This document shows positions 1-10,275 of a stretch of DNA of 64,000 bases, piece after piece. The stretch is from Struthio camelus. Lineage: Eukaryota; Chordata; Aves; Struthioniformes; Struthionidae. Below the pieces are notes generated by a model. It was not told the origin of the DNA. It did not search any database and saw only the letters and a list, made by a program, of their open reading frames with translations. The DNA lies in the NCBI RefSeq assembly GCF_040807025.1, contig NC_090942.1:78473987-78537986 (forward strand), in the 5' to 3' direction. Every line of letters begins with the position of its first letter. Position 1 is the first letter of the stretch. The position numbers and the translations under genes were made by a program.

Positions 1-939
1 TCCTCACTTGTGGAAAAGAAAATGAAAAAACGTCTTCAGTGCCGCATCAGTGCAGTGCTGACGCGGATCAGCAGCAGGACAGCAATCGGCAGGTGCATCC
101 ACCGCAGAGACCTCCAGGGCAGATGATGCAAATGAGAGCAGCAGTAGGTTGTTACGCTTTATGTGAAGCAAAACTAGTGAGGAATGAGATATTTATGGTC
201 ATGAGAAAACGGAGCCTGACATGTGTGCTGACGTCTCTGGCTCTGGAAGGAAACGTGGTCCAATGTGGGCAAGGTCTTCTGTTTTCCCTTGTGCTTGACT
301 CTCCTCTCATGTTCCCTCCTGTTTGCCCCATTTTTGGCCTGTCTGCACCCTCCTGCAAATGTGGTTTTGTGCTTCCCAAGTCCATCTTGATCTCCAGAGC
401 TCAAACTTCCAGTCCAGGTCTTCTTGCGCAGTAAATCTAGGCTGTCCACTGGGTTGTGGTGCCCGGTGGCGGTGGTGGGGCCGGGCCGATTACTCTCTGC
501 CAAGAGGCGTAAAGCCCTTCAGAAGCGGGAAGGTGCTCGGCCGCACCAGCCTGGTGGTTCATGCCTTCTCTCTGCAGCCCAGGAGGCTCTGGGAGACTCG
601 ACAGGGTAGCATCTTTGGTAGTTTTTGAATTTTTAAATCTTAGCAGCTCTACTGATTGCGAGAACAAGATAGGAGAACGAAGATCTCACTACCATGACAT
701 TCAAACTTCTACTCCGTAACAGAAAGCAGCTGTTTTAAAGATCACCAGAAGAAAAACACATCTCCCGTTCACCAGCCATGTTTTCAGAAGCAAGTAAATT
801 ATCTTGTCTCAAGTTTTAAAAAACCAAACAAACTCCTTAAGGAAGACACCCAGCATCCATCTAGATGGCTGAAGGGAGGCTTAGCTCTGTAAGCAACTGA
901 AAGCATGGCTCTGTGCAGGAAATAATAAGCAATTTCAAT
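1..939. other. Left-edge spacer, no gene recognised
   Basis: No frame here resembles a protein family I know. Short open frames on both strands between about 40 and 670 overlap one another and are best explained by a locally GC-richer stretch (roughly 430-600) in which stop codons are rarer. No repeat family, RNA gene or splice-bounded exon could be supported. Confidence 0.5.
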
Positions 940-1260
940 AATAGGTGGTATTATCAGCTCCACCTTTGATAGAGTTGAATGAATTATGCGATATTACAGT
1001 ACAGCACAGTTATTCAGCTGTTGCTGAGGCCTGGGGGGAGACCACTATTATTATGCATTTGAATTATGGGGCATGAAGATTAATGATGTGCAAATTAGCA
1101 GCATTCTGCTACAAGTAATTTTTGCTTTCATTTGCCACTATCGTCACTGAATGGCAACACTCACTTACATTTATAATGCTCGAATGCTTTATTAAATGCC
1201 AGATTAGATACTGACTTATCTAATTTTCCATGCTGAAATGAACCTAATGCAGAGAAAGTT
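940..1260. promoter_or_regulatory. Enhancer-like AT-rich block (candidate conserved non-coding element)
   Basis: This block has no usable reading frame and no simple repeat, and it is dense in homeodomain/POU-type cores: TTATGCATTT at 1051-1060, CAAATTAGCA at 1091-1100, and further TAAT cores near 1082, 1116 and 1211. Such clusters are typical of deeply conserved enhancers near vertebrate developmental regulators. Motif density is seen directly; conservation and enhancer activity are inferred. It could also be chance AT-rich sequence. Confidence 0.42.
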
Positions 1261-2789
1261 TTTGCTTCTGTGAACCTCTGCTGCCCCTCTATCAACAATT
1301 TGTATCAGATAACATTCGCAATGTGCGGTTTTATTTAAATTACAGGGATTCGTGACTATCCAGTGTTCTTCAGCCTTTCTATTAGAGCCACAGTGTTAAC
1401 TCTGTCTGCAGATTGTTCTGTCTTGCCAGTAATTCTCCCCTTATCATAATCATATAATAATTTTCCATGTTTGCTGTGTTCTTTAGGTCAAATGGTTTTT
1501 TTTCCTGAGGCATAGACAAAGAGAATTATTGCTTGTTCTGCTACCAGGTGTTTTTTACCTTGTAATGCAGCTCCGAAGAGTCAGTGGTTTGCCATCTTCC
1601 CTCTCTGATTACGTTGTTTGTAGCAAACATTTTTTCCTATTAATCTCACTGCTAATCTGTTGTTTTGTTTTGTTTTTAATCCCAGTACAGATGGTGGGTG
1701 TCCATATTTAGTGTCTGAAAATTATTGAGGTTTTGATTCTGCCTTTCCCACGTAAAGAAACATCTTGCTCTCTGAAAAGAATAATTACTTTCACTGGGAC
1801 TACACAGACATAAGCACTAACTCAGCTGAGTTGAGGGTAGCAGAATCTGCTCTTTTTTGCTGCTAGTTTTAAAACAAATAGCATTAGTTAGCTGCTGCTC
1901 ATTCCGCATCTCATAACTTAAAAAAAAATATGTATGGGTTAGATGTTCGAGCTGGTGTGGGCAAGGAGCCCGGCTGAGCTGCTGGAGGAAATCAGCCCTG
2001 GGAAGTGCTTGGCCACAGCAGCAGCAAGGTGCTGGCCCCTCGGAAACACCGAGCTTGGCTGGAGTTTGCTTGTTTGGCGTTTGGGATTTAAAATACAAAA
2101 CTTAAAGTTTTTTTTCATGAATTCTGGCAGGAGTCGTAGCATTAAGGCACCAGCTTACAGTTTGTTCGCATCAGCTCTTCAGCGACTGGAGATGACGACA
2201 TCTGAATGGCTCCGACGAAGTCTAAAAGCCTCCCTCGCCCTGGCCGTCTCTAGCTCGTGCAGCTTTTAAAACTGGTTGGCGTAATTCAAAAGTCACGCTG
2301 CCACAGACAGTGAGGGAGAAAGGGCTTATTTCCTGGTATTTTTCTCCATGCGCTAGCTGTAAGACTATCATTAAGACAGCAAAGTGTTAGTTCAGGGAGG
2401 TATGGAAAAGACTTGAAATTAGGAAAATGAGCTCAGACTGTGTACAATGAGGGGGACTCCACCTGAGGCACCGTGTCTGAAGTGGTTTGGTACTCAAAGC
2501 ACTTCTTTCAAAGGAGTGTTCTGGACTTAATATATATTTTTTAAATTTATGAGATGCAAAAAGTGATAAATTAGTGTCTTGGGTATGGTTACTTCTGTGC
2601 TAGGATATTGCTGAATGGGCTCCGAAAGAGCGAGATGTTTGCCATTCCTCACGAGAAGCCTTCTCGGCAGAAATTTTGAAACAATAAGCCTTGACGCGTC
2701 CCTGTCAACGTTCAGGCCCTCGAGCGGTATTTTGTAATTAAAAAAAAAAAGGATTGGACCTAATTTAGAAAAAATAAGGCATTTTAAAA
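1261..2789. other. Spacer, no gene recognised
   Basis: A plus-strand open frame of about 108 codons at 1943-2269 and opposing minus-strand frames cover the same GC-richer patch. None shows a recognisable domain. An 89-codon minus-strand frame at 2796-2527 starts at a true ATG but also matches nothing I know. Nothing else is supported. Confidence 0.45.
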
Positions 2790-3030
2790 GTCGCATGCAG
2801 TAGAAGCATTGAAGTTAGCACACTTCAAGGTCCTCGTGAATCATTTAGATCGAGCAAATTATAAATTTAGATGTGTTATGTGAATTGTTAATTGCCAGTT
2901 GCAAGTTTAAAATCTTATTTGCAATGTACTGTCACAATCTGAACTATGCAGTGTTTCTCAGTGTATATTTAACTCAAATAGCGATTGTAACGTGCTGCAG
3001 CTGTTCTTGAAATCTGAATGGGTACGGGAT
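2790..3030. promoter_or_regulatory. Enhancer-like AT-rich block
   Basis: An AT-rich segment without homopolymer runs. It carries homeodomain-like GTTAATTG near 2886 and TTTGCAAT-type C/EBP- or POU-like elements near 2919, and its sequence complexity differs from the bland flanks. Function and conservation are inferred from texture alone. Confidence 0.33.
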
Positions 3031-4744
3031 GAAGGCTGAATATGCATGCCTCTTTTTGGTCTTTCAAAATCGGGATTGAAGAGTACAGTGTCTTTAAGTC
3101 ACTTGGAAAAAAATTAATTGAAAGTCCCTTCTAGTCACCCGCTGGACAAACTGCTCCTTTGTTTCCTTTGGTTTTAGCGTGCAGCTGGGTCCTAGGCATT
3201 GCCATATTGCCTATTAATCTGAAAATAAGCAACAGCTGGCCGGCGGCCAAGCGGCATAACTCAGTGCTTGCACGATTTGATTTCTGCTGCTTCTTCTAGT
3301 TTAGGTTGGCAACCGTGTAACGATGTAAAGGGTCTGCAAACTGAACCTTAGGATACGGCATTCCTGTAGTCACCTTCTGCGGTGTTGTCCGAGGTGTCTT
3401 CCCATGTCAAGGACAAAGCCTTATTTTTGTCCCTACTGCTTTGAGCTCTGTGGGTCCTAATCAGTTGAGGAAAGCAAGTTATGCAAGGTATTTATTAGTT
3501 TTAATCTCCACCTAAGTGGTTGTGGATATAGGGTAGAATTAGTTTTATGAGGGGTGTCGCCCTTAAAAGAGAACTGAGCGGATTTCAGATTATAACCTTT
3601 ATCCGGTATGACTAATATGCAAAATCTTGGTTATTGGGTAAGAAAGATAGGAAACAGACTATGACGGTCAGGGCCCGGGTTGCTCTTTTGGAAGACAGAA
3701 GGTGTTGGGGGGGATTCAGTCGTATAGCTTTTATAAAAAAAAGAAATTTTTTAAAAATGTGATCAGTAAAAATCCCAACAAAATCCCAAATAAACCTGGC
3801 CAGCGAGGACTGATGGTTTCCTCAGAAACAGTGATAACCTCCTCAAGAAAAGGCGCAGATTTCTGCATGGGAGACAACTGATACCACCTAATACTGGTCA
3901 GATCCACGGCATCCAAAGTCAAATGTTTCAGAGGGCGGGGAGAGGGGGCACCTTCTAGAGAAACCTCATGGATCAGAGAGGGTTAAGGTGCATAACCGAG
4001 ATATGTTTGATTTAATTTTGGACATACACGTTAGCCTGCTCCTATTGAAATTGCTGTTAGCATTTCTATTTGCTTCCAAAGGAGCAGGATCAGTACTTAC
4101 ATTGAGAGAGCTATTCTGTTTAGTTATGATTGTCCTCTTTTGTATCTGTGGTCTTATTTTTAATTGAACCGCTGGAATCTTGTGTTATTTTCATGACTAA
4201 AAATGCCAGAGTATATTCTTAGCAAAGTCGCAGCCTCCTGAACCCGTAAATCAAGGAAGCAAAAATAACCAGAAAAAATTAGTTGAAGCAAACCTTTAGG
4301 AAAGATGAGCCTCAGTACTAACCTGAACACCGGGCCTGGAGCAGTTGCACCCGGGTCAAAGGCTGAAGATTTAGCCTAGTGGTCGCATGCATACAAAAGT
4401 CTCTAATGTAGCACACAGGCTACTGTACAAATAAGCTCGAAAGGGAAGGAACGCTGTTCGATTTTCATACCCCAGTCTGAACGTGCAGGCCTGGTAATCA
4501 GTGGAAAATACGCTTCCTTTTGTGAAGCGATGGGGCCGTTGCTGCACAAGGGGACGAAAGGGCCACGTCTCTGGAGCAGACCCGGAGCCTCCCTCAAGGC
4601 TTAGTTCCCTTTGTTGAACTTTAGGTGCTGTCAGAGCACCGATCTGTGTTTCTTCATCAAATGCGTGTCTATGTGCGTCAGGACATCGAGGTCGTGTGAC
4701 TCTGGGCACTGATTTAAAGTATAACAACTTTGGTTGAGTCCAGT
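3031..4744. other. Spacer, no gene recognised
   Basis: No coding frame, RNA gene or repeat family is supported. A short CpG-containing palindrome-like element (TGGCC-GGC-GGCCA) lies at about 3237-3249. The 127-codon minus-strand frame at 4754-4371 is overlapped by another frame and lacks a recognisable domain, so I treat it as chance. Confidence 0.45.
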
Positions 4745-5015
4745 CCACATGCAACTATTTAGTTAATGTGGATGAATTAAAAATCACCCTTGTAAAAAGA
4801 TTCTAAGCTGCATCTCACTGCTCCTATACAAATGATGCTTTAATCTCATGCTAATTAGTGCTAATTAACATACAGCCCCCCTGCAGGATACGTTCAGCCA
4901 TTGTACAGGATAAACCAGCCACAGTTATTTACCATTTTAATTCGATCATATTGCAGAAATGTCAAAATATTGGCTGGGCAAGCTAATTCCTACAATTTAG
5001 CATATGCTTTCTTGA
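4745..5015. promoter_or_regulatory. Enhancer-like block with paired TAATTA sites
   Basis: An AT-rich block containing CTAATTAGTG at 4851-4860 followed immediately by CTAATTAACA at 4861-4870. This gives two homeodomain core sites in direct orientation, spaced about one helical turn apart. Further homeodomain-like cores occur near 4939 and 4984. Tandem TAATTA sites are bound by many homeodomain proteins (LHX, PRRX, MSX and others, from general knowledge). Enhancer activity is inferred. Confidence 0.42.
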
Positions 5016-5157
5016 AATGCAATCAAGGGTAGCAGTCATCTTGCTTCAAGTCCTCCCACAACATTGCAGGAGTGTCCTCATGCTCTTCATTGGCAGGAAG
5101 TCAGAGAAATATTTACATGCTCCTTTCCTAACCTCCCTCCTGATGAAAGCACAAACA

Positions 5158-5272
5158 GGCAAGGGGGTTGCCCAAAGTGCTGGTGATACCTCTATCCTCG
5201 GACGTATCCAAGGCAGGAGGTTTGGCTGGACAATGGCCAGGGGGTCACTTCCAACCTAACTAAGTCTATGGT
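5158..5272 (+). mobile_element. Degenerate CR1-type LINE 3' end fragment
   Basis: The order of short matches follows a CR1 3' tail on the plus strand: GGTTGCCCAAAGTG near 5165, a diverged 'vicinity of ATCC...CGTATCCAAGGCAGG' segment, GGCTGGACAATGGCCAG near 5224, then CACTTCCAACCTAAC near 5247 and a remnant of the closing 'TCTATG' repeat unit. An internal stretch seems to be missing and no coding part is present. High divergence indicates an old insertion. CR1 is the dominant LINE of birds, which supports the avian guess. Confidence 0.72.
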
Positions 5273-7179
5273 TTGCTGTGGGGCCTTTCTAGTCTCAATG
5301 GGGCGGGGGAAAGGGCAAAAAAAGAGCCGGAGAGAGCGGCAGGTCTCTGAAAATGTGGCTGGACCTCTCTTACAGACACGTAGAAACTAACTTTGGCCAT
5401 CTAACTCGAAGTGAAGCTGGGTGTTTTTGCAGTGGGGGAGAGGAACGCTTCTTCCTCCCAGCTATCCGTGTGAACGGGCATGTTGAAGCGTGAATTGTTT
5501 CTTTGAGGTCCCGGCTTAGCACTCTGCTTGCACAAACAGATCCGTAGTGCCTGTAACTGTGGCACTCGAGCAGCCCCGGCCACTAAGCCCTTGTACAGCT
5601 GAACTGGATATTTGAAGAAAAAATTGGTACCTCATTATTTTTTCATAGAAAAGCCCTTAGAGTTGGGAGCTTAGGTAGTGTGTTTTTCTCAGAGTGCATA
5701 ATTTCTTTCAGGGTCAAACGACAGACCCTTTTAAAACCGTATATCCTTCTGTTTCTCTCTGTGCAAATACCACAGCTGCTTCAAGGTCTGGCGTACTGTG
5801 CTTCCACAGGAATCGAAAATGTGGACTTTCATGCGTACGCTCATCATTAATTGGGAGAAGTCAGTACTTGGAGAGCAAAAGCATTACTGTAGCTTAAAAA
5901 TCAAGAATGTCCTATTAGAATATTATTCAAAATAATGAGAGGGTTTTATATGTTAATTAGGACAAAATTTGCCATACAGAGCAGGTAGTGCATGACCCTT
6001 AATATATGTGGTCAATCAAACACATGGTGTGGTGGGAGCGTTGGCAGGTCTCAGGTCAGGAGCAAGCAGAAAAGAATCGATATGATGGGAATAACACGGG
6101 GTCGGCTCTGCAGAGGTACGTTGGCACGTGGCTCGCCTGTGGTTTTTTTTGCCCCTCAGCTCCTAGCGGGAACAAGCCCTTAGTTTTCGGAGGTATATGT
6201 TGGTTATCGAGAGTTTGTTAGAGGCATGCTGCCAGAGGTCTTCATGCATAGGTTATGTTTTGGGGTACGTGTCTTATGACTAAGGCGCTTAAGTTGTGCT
6301 GTAGGAATGTGGTATGTTGAGTCATTAAAGAAAAGAAGCTATAAGTGGAATCTGTTTAAGGAAATTTTTCCTCACTGTCCCCTCCTGAATTATTTCTACC
6401 TGCATCTGTATTTGCACACACAGTTGAAAATGGGCTGCCCAAAGGAGGTATGCTGTGAATGCCAAAATGTGGCTGATCATTTGGGAGAAAAAGTCCCGAT
6501 GTAGCCAGAGCCATGAAGCTTGCCACAGTCAGTCAAGCAATGGGTGGCATCCCATTGCAACCCAGATGATGGGTTCCTGCCTCTGCCAAACTCCGAATTA
6601 AGGAGGACCTGGGACCCAAAGCAAAATCATTTAAAAGAATGATTTTGATGTAGGTGTATAAACATTTATTTTCTATATGATATTCAGACCTTTATATTCC
6701 CTTAGTATGTAAACCTTTTCATCATGTACCTCTACTTCTGCCACTCTGAGAATGATATAAATGTCTATCCGTTTCCTCATATAACTTTTAAAAATAATTT
6801 TTTTGATTGCAAATAGAAGAAGCTGTGATTGCTGTTCCTCCCCAGAGGAGGGGCAACATCAACAATAATACGTCTAGTTTTCACACTCCTCCTCTTGTGT
6901 TTCTTCTTGTGGGATTTGTGGTCACCCTTTGACTTCTCTGGTGAAGGCTGGGAAGTGGAAGGGTGAATTCCAGCCCTTTAAGATACTTCCATGCTGTGTG
7001 ACCAACAGGTCGGCAGTGGTTTCTGTGACGTGGAAAGCTAAATGTAAAAACGGTTGCTTTCACAAAAGACACCAAGCAGGTTGCGTTCACAACCGACTTA
7101 AGTACAACTCTCGTGACCCGGAAACTTAACGTGCCTTGGAAACTTTCACCATCGGAGCTGTGTTGGCAAAGCCTCTTTC
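5273..7179. other. Spacer with a double hairpin near 6.55 kb
   Basis: No supported gene. Open frames of 60-80 codons here lack domains and overlap on both strands. The notable structure is two adjacent inverted repeats at 6538-6557 and 6559-6575, listed separately. AT-rich sequence at 6640-6800 is featureless to the eye. Confidence 0.45.
6538..6575. repeat. Two adjacent short inverted repeats
   Basis: The first hairpin has arms CAATGGG (6538-6544) and CCCATTG (6551-6557) around a 6-nt loop. The second has arms AACCCA (6559-6564) and TGGGTT (6570-6575) around a 5-nt loop. They are separated by one base. Both stems are perfect, but no function can be assigned. Confidence 0.7.
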
Positions 7180-7275
7180 ACAGTATATTCACCTTATTGT
7201 AAACCATTTTAATTAACTATTAGGTGCATGAAATAACTGGATCAGATAGTGCTACCTGTATGTTGAAGCTGTAAG
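7180..7275. promoter_or_regulatory. Small enhancer-like block
   Basis: A short AT-rich segment with TTTTAATTAACTATTAGG near 7208, combining a TTAATTAA palindrome with another ATTA core. It is unlike its flanks in motif density. The regulatory role is inference. Confidence 0.28.
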
Positions 7276-8969
7276 TATGTCTCTGTGTAAGGCTCGATTT
7301 TAAGTTGGTCATAACCTTGCTAGGCTTCAACCGCAAATTTCCCAAGCCTGGTGTCATCACCTGTTTGAATCCCATGGGAAAGTTTCACTAAAAAGAGTTT
7401 TGCTGTTCCCAAGAATAAGGTAAGAGGAAAATACCTACTTTTTTCATGGTAAGGCTCTCCTATCTGTCGACTCAAGATGTTCAGCCTCTCCCTGCTTAAA
7501 GCCCTGATTTAACATATAGTAGTGAGGCGCTTGCACACCAAGGATGTGCTCTGAGCTTGTCCTGGCTCTATAATGACCTATGAATTATTGTTTACTTTCT
7601 CTATGAATTAGTGGCTAAAACCTGTTGGATCTTTAAAACAAGTTTGAATGCTTTTCCTTTCCCCCCCGTGAAAATGAGCAGTGCTGTCTAGTATTGATAT
7701 ATGGCATCTGTATACATGCTTGAAAAATCTTGAGTTCGTTCGGTGTAACGAACTGATGAATCCTGTGTAGATATGAGCCAAAACTGAATCTCACCTATAT
7801 GATCTCTTTTTACTATAGAGTCTTAATAGATAGAGAGCGAGTTGAGCACAAATGTGGAATTGTAGCTGAGGGAGTTTGTGACCATTTGCTTGTTGGCAGT
7901 TTATTGGAACAGGCAGAGTTCGAATCGATTACACTGTTTTCAGACATCTTAAGAGGAGGACAAAGGATGTCGACCTTTCAGTGTTTCTCTGGCATCTCTG
8001 CCTGTTTTTAGTTCTCCATTGTGTCTTTGGAACTCGCTGGGAAGACAGGCAAGAATAAGGAAAGTTCAAACAAAATTAAAACAGGGGTTGTTTCTGAATG
8101 CAGGGCATGGCAAAGCAGCGGTTTGGGCAAACTTGTAAAAACTGTGCTTTGTTTTTTTCTAACTGGTGAAGGGCAGGGGGATGAAAACTTGCAGGTGAAA
8201 AACATGTACCGTTGAGTGATTTCTGCTTGATGTGCTGCAACATTCACCACACTGCAGTTCCTCCGAGAGGGCTGGCTGCTTCCAAGGGCTCTTGCACATG
8301 GATTTTCTTCTCTTCCTTTCTTATATATAACAAGCAGTAGAGCTCTTAACTCTTGAGGGGAAGATATCGATGCAAAATTCAGTGATATTAGCTGAGCTGT
8401 TTCTAAGTGAAGACCATGAGAAGGGTTGAAATCTCCCTGGGAACAGGTGGCTGAAAAATTAAGAAATCAAACTCCAAATTAATTGGAGCTAATCAACTGA
8501 TTGGGTGTCTGATCAGCACAAATTATCTAGCCCTGTGATTTTCACGGTTGGTGGGTAGCTAGTTGGTGACGTTCCTGAAACTATGAACATAATATGATGA
8601 ATAAATCTTTGACCAATGGATGTGTATGTAATCAGTGAAATGTGCAGGAGTCTCTGACTCCTGAGACTGCAGAAGGATGTATGCAGACACACGCATCTGT
8701 CTATTTCTAAGAAATGGTTTGGACTTGAGAAAAAGACATTTTTGCAATGCCAAAAGTAGATTGCTTGCCAGAGTCATCACAGTATCTCAGCAAAATTGCA
8801 CGATGGAGTCAGTTGCTCAAAGCACTGGTATAACATTGAGCAATGTTGTGTAATTTCATGGCTGGGGGGAAAACCCTAGGATGCAAATGTGTATTAAAGA
8901 TTGATGCAGAGATGTAAGGGGGAGGGTGAATTTGAACTGCACAGGCAATCTAGTGTATTCTTGTGTTAG
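7276..8969. other. Spacer with two perfect small hairpins
   Basis: No gene is supported. The region contains a perfect 8-bp stem hairpin at 7733-7754 (AGTTCGTT / AACGAACT, 6-nt loop) and interleaved hairpins at 8645-8668. Minus-strand frames of up to 80 codons around 8008-8250 lie opposite plus-strand frames and show no family resemblance. Confidence 0.45.
8645..8668. repeat. Interleaved inverted repeats
   Basis: CAGGAGTC (8645-8652) pairs with GACTCCTG (8656-8663) around a 3-nt loop. Overlapping it, AGTCTC (8649-8654) can pair with GAGACT (8663-8668). The two hairpins are mutually exclusive. It is short enough to be chance. Confidence 0.65.
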
Positions 8970-9125
8970 AAACAGAGCATATCAAAGGAAAATGTGTCAG
9001 CTGGGCTTAATGAGTTGCTTTTGTAATTATTTTTATTTAATATTTTCTTTAGTGACACAGGCAGAGAAAGTAAGACTGCATTAATGCAATTTACTGCTGG
9101 CACAAACTTGGGAGCATTTATCTAT
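8970..9125. promoter_or_regulatory. Enhancer-like block with TGCATTAATGCA palindrome
   Basis: An AT-rich block containing the perfect 12-bp palindrome TGCATTAATGCA at 9077-9088, which joins two TGCAT half-sites over a TTAA centre, preceded by TTGTAATTATTTT near 9021. The symmetry suits POU or homeodomain dimers. Activity and conservation are inferred. Confidence 0.4.
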
Positions 9126-9394
9126 CTGGGGATGGAGGAGAGGCAGACAGCAGGACGGAAAAGGGCTGTTTGCGCTAATAGAAGGGTAATGCAGCAAGTA
9201 ATAGGTATTCGTTGGCTGTACATATATTTGGGGTGAAAATTAGAAGGCGTCCAGCTGCCAGAGCAAGAAGATTTTGAAGAAGCCTTCCAGTAAGAATGGT
9301 AGAAGAGAAAGTCATTCCGGAGAGAGAGCATGATCAGCTCTAAAAATACAACTGCCCGGCAGCAGTAGCCTTAATGGCACAGGAGACCCTTCCG

Positions 9395-9420
9395 GTTTTA
9401 ACGCGCGTTCCTCGCGCGCC
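9395..9420. other. Tiny CpG-dense patch with CG alternation
   Basis: AACGCGCGTT at 9400-9409 is a perfect palindrome, and a second CGCGCG run follows at 9413-9418. The surroundings are CpG-poor. Alternating CG can adopt Z-DNA in vitro; any role here is unknown. Confidence 0.6.
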
Positions 9421-10240
9421 CTTCCCAGCTCCTTGTCCGACTCCATGATGCGTTGTGCTTGCAAGAAGGAACGCAGGCAGGAAAGTCATATTTTCCGCGG
9501 CAGGCCTGTAACGGTGTAAGCTTAGAGCAGATAGTGTATTTGGGGAACGTAGCTGCCAAACACTCTGCTCAGCCCGTCTAAGTAACTGTCTTGACAGATG
9601 CACCATTAGCCAAGTTTGCGCGATGTTTTGCCGGTGGGGCAAAAGGCACAGCCAGCTGTTGGAAAATTCCCTGGAAATTCATAGTATCATCCCTCAGACT
9701 GTGGAGGAGAGCAAGGAATCTCACTGATTTTCAATAAAATGGTTTTTGGAGCTTGAAATAGCAAAGCGATGCTTTTTCCCTCAGGCTTAAGCTTGGGGAT
9801 AACCTTTTCCCTGTCACTTTCAAAAACCAGTCCAGAAACGTCCTCTGCAGCGCTCTAGGTTCAGTGACTTTGTTAGCCGGGGAAGAGTCTTTTAATTGGT
9901 CCCTATCCTTGTAATGGCTCAGGTATCGCCCCCTCTACCATCAACAAAAAGATGAGGAATTTTGGTCTTGTGTTCCCTTACTAGTCCTCACCTTGTATCA
10001 ACTATCTGTCATTAATAGGGGGACAAGTTAAGCTCTTATTGCTTGTCTTACACGTTCTGAAGATACTGGCACCTATGGGGCTTAAGCAAAACGTTAATGT
10101 GAAAAGTGTGTCTCTGTGTTTGGTTGAATAGAGGCAGATGTAGAGACAAATCTGGATATTTTACTGATTTGAGAATCAAAGGATTGATAGAGGAACCTGG
10201 GCAAGCCAACAAATCTGTTGAAAATCTAATTTTATTCTGC

Positions 10241-10275
10241 TAATATATAAATATATATACATGTGTGTGTTTATA
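10241..10275. repeat. TA/TG low-complexity tract
   Basis: A short imperfect dinucleotide tract of TA repeats passing into TG repeats. It is a simple sequence repeat and no further function is visible. Confidence 0.8.

Noticed and set aside
6425..6460. Second possible CR1 fragment (GGGCTGCCCAAAGGAGGT)
   Set aside because: The match covers fewer than 20 bases with no flanking CR1 order, so it is not supported.
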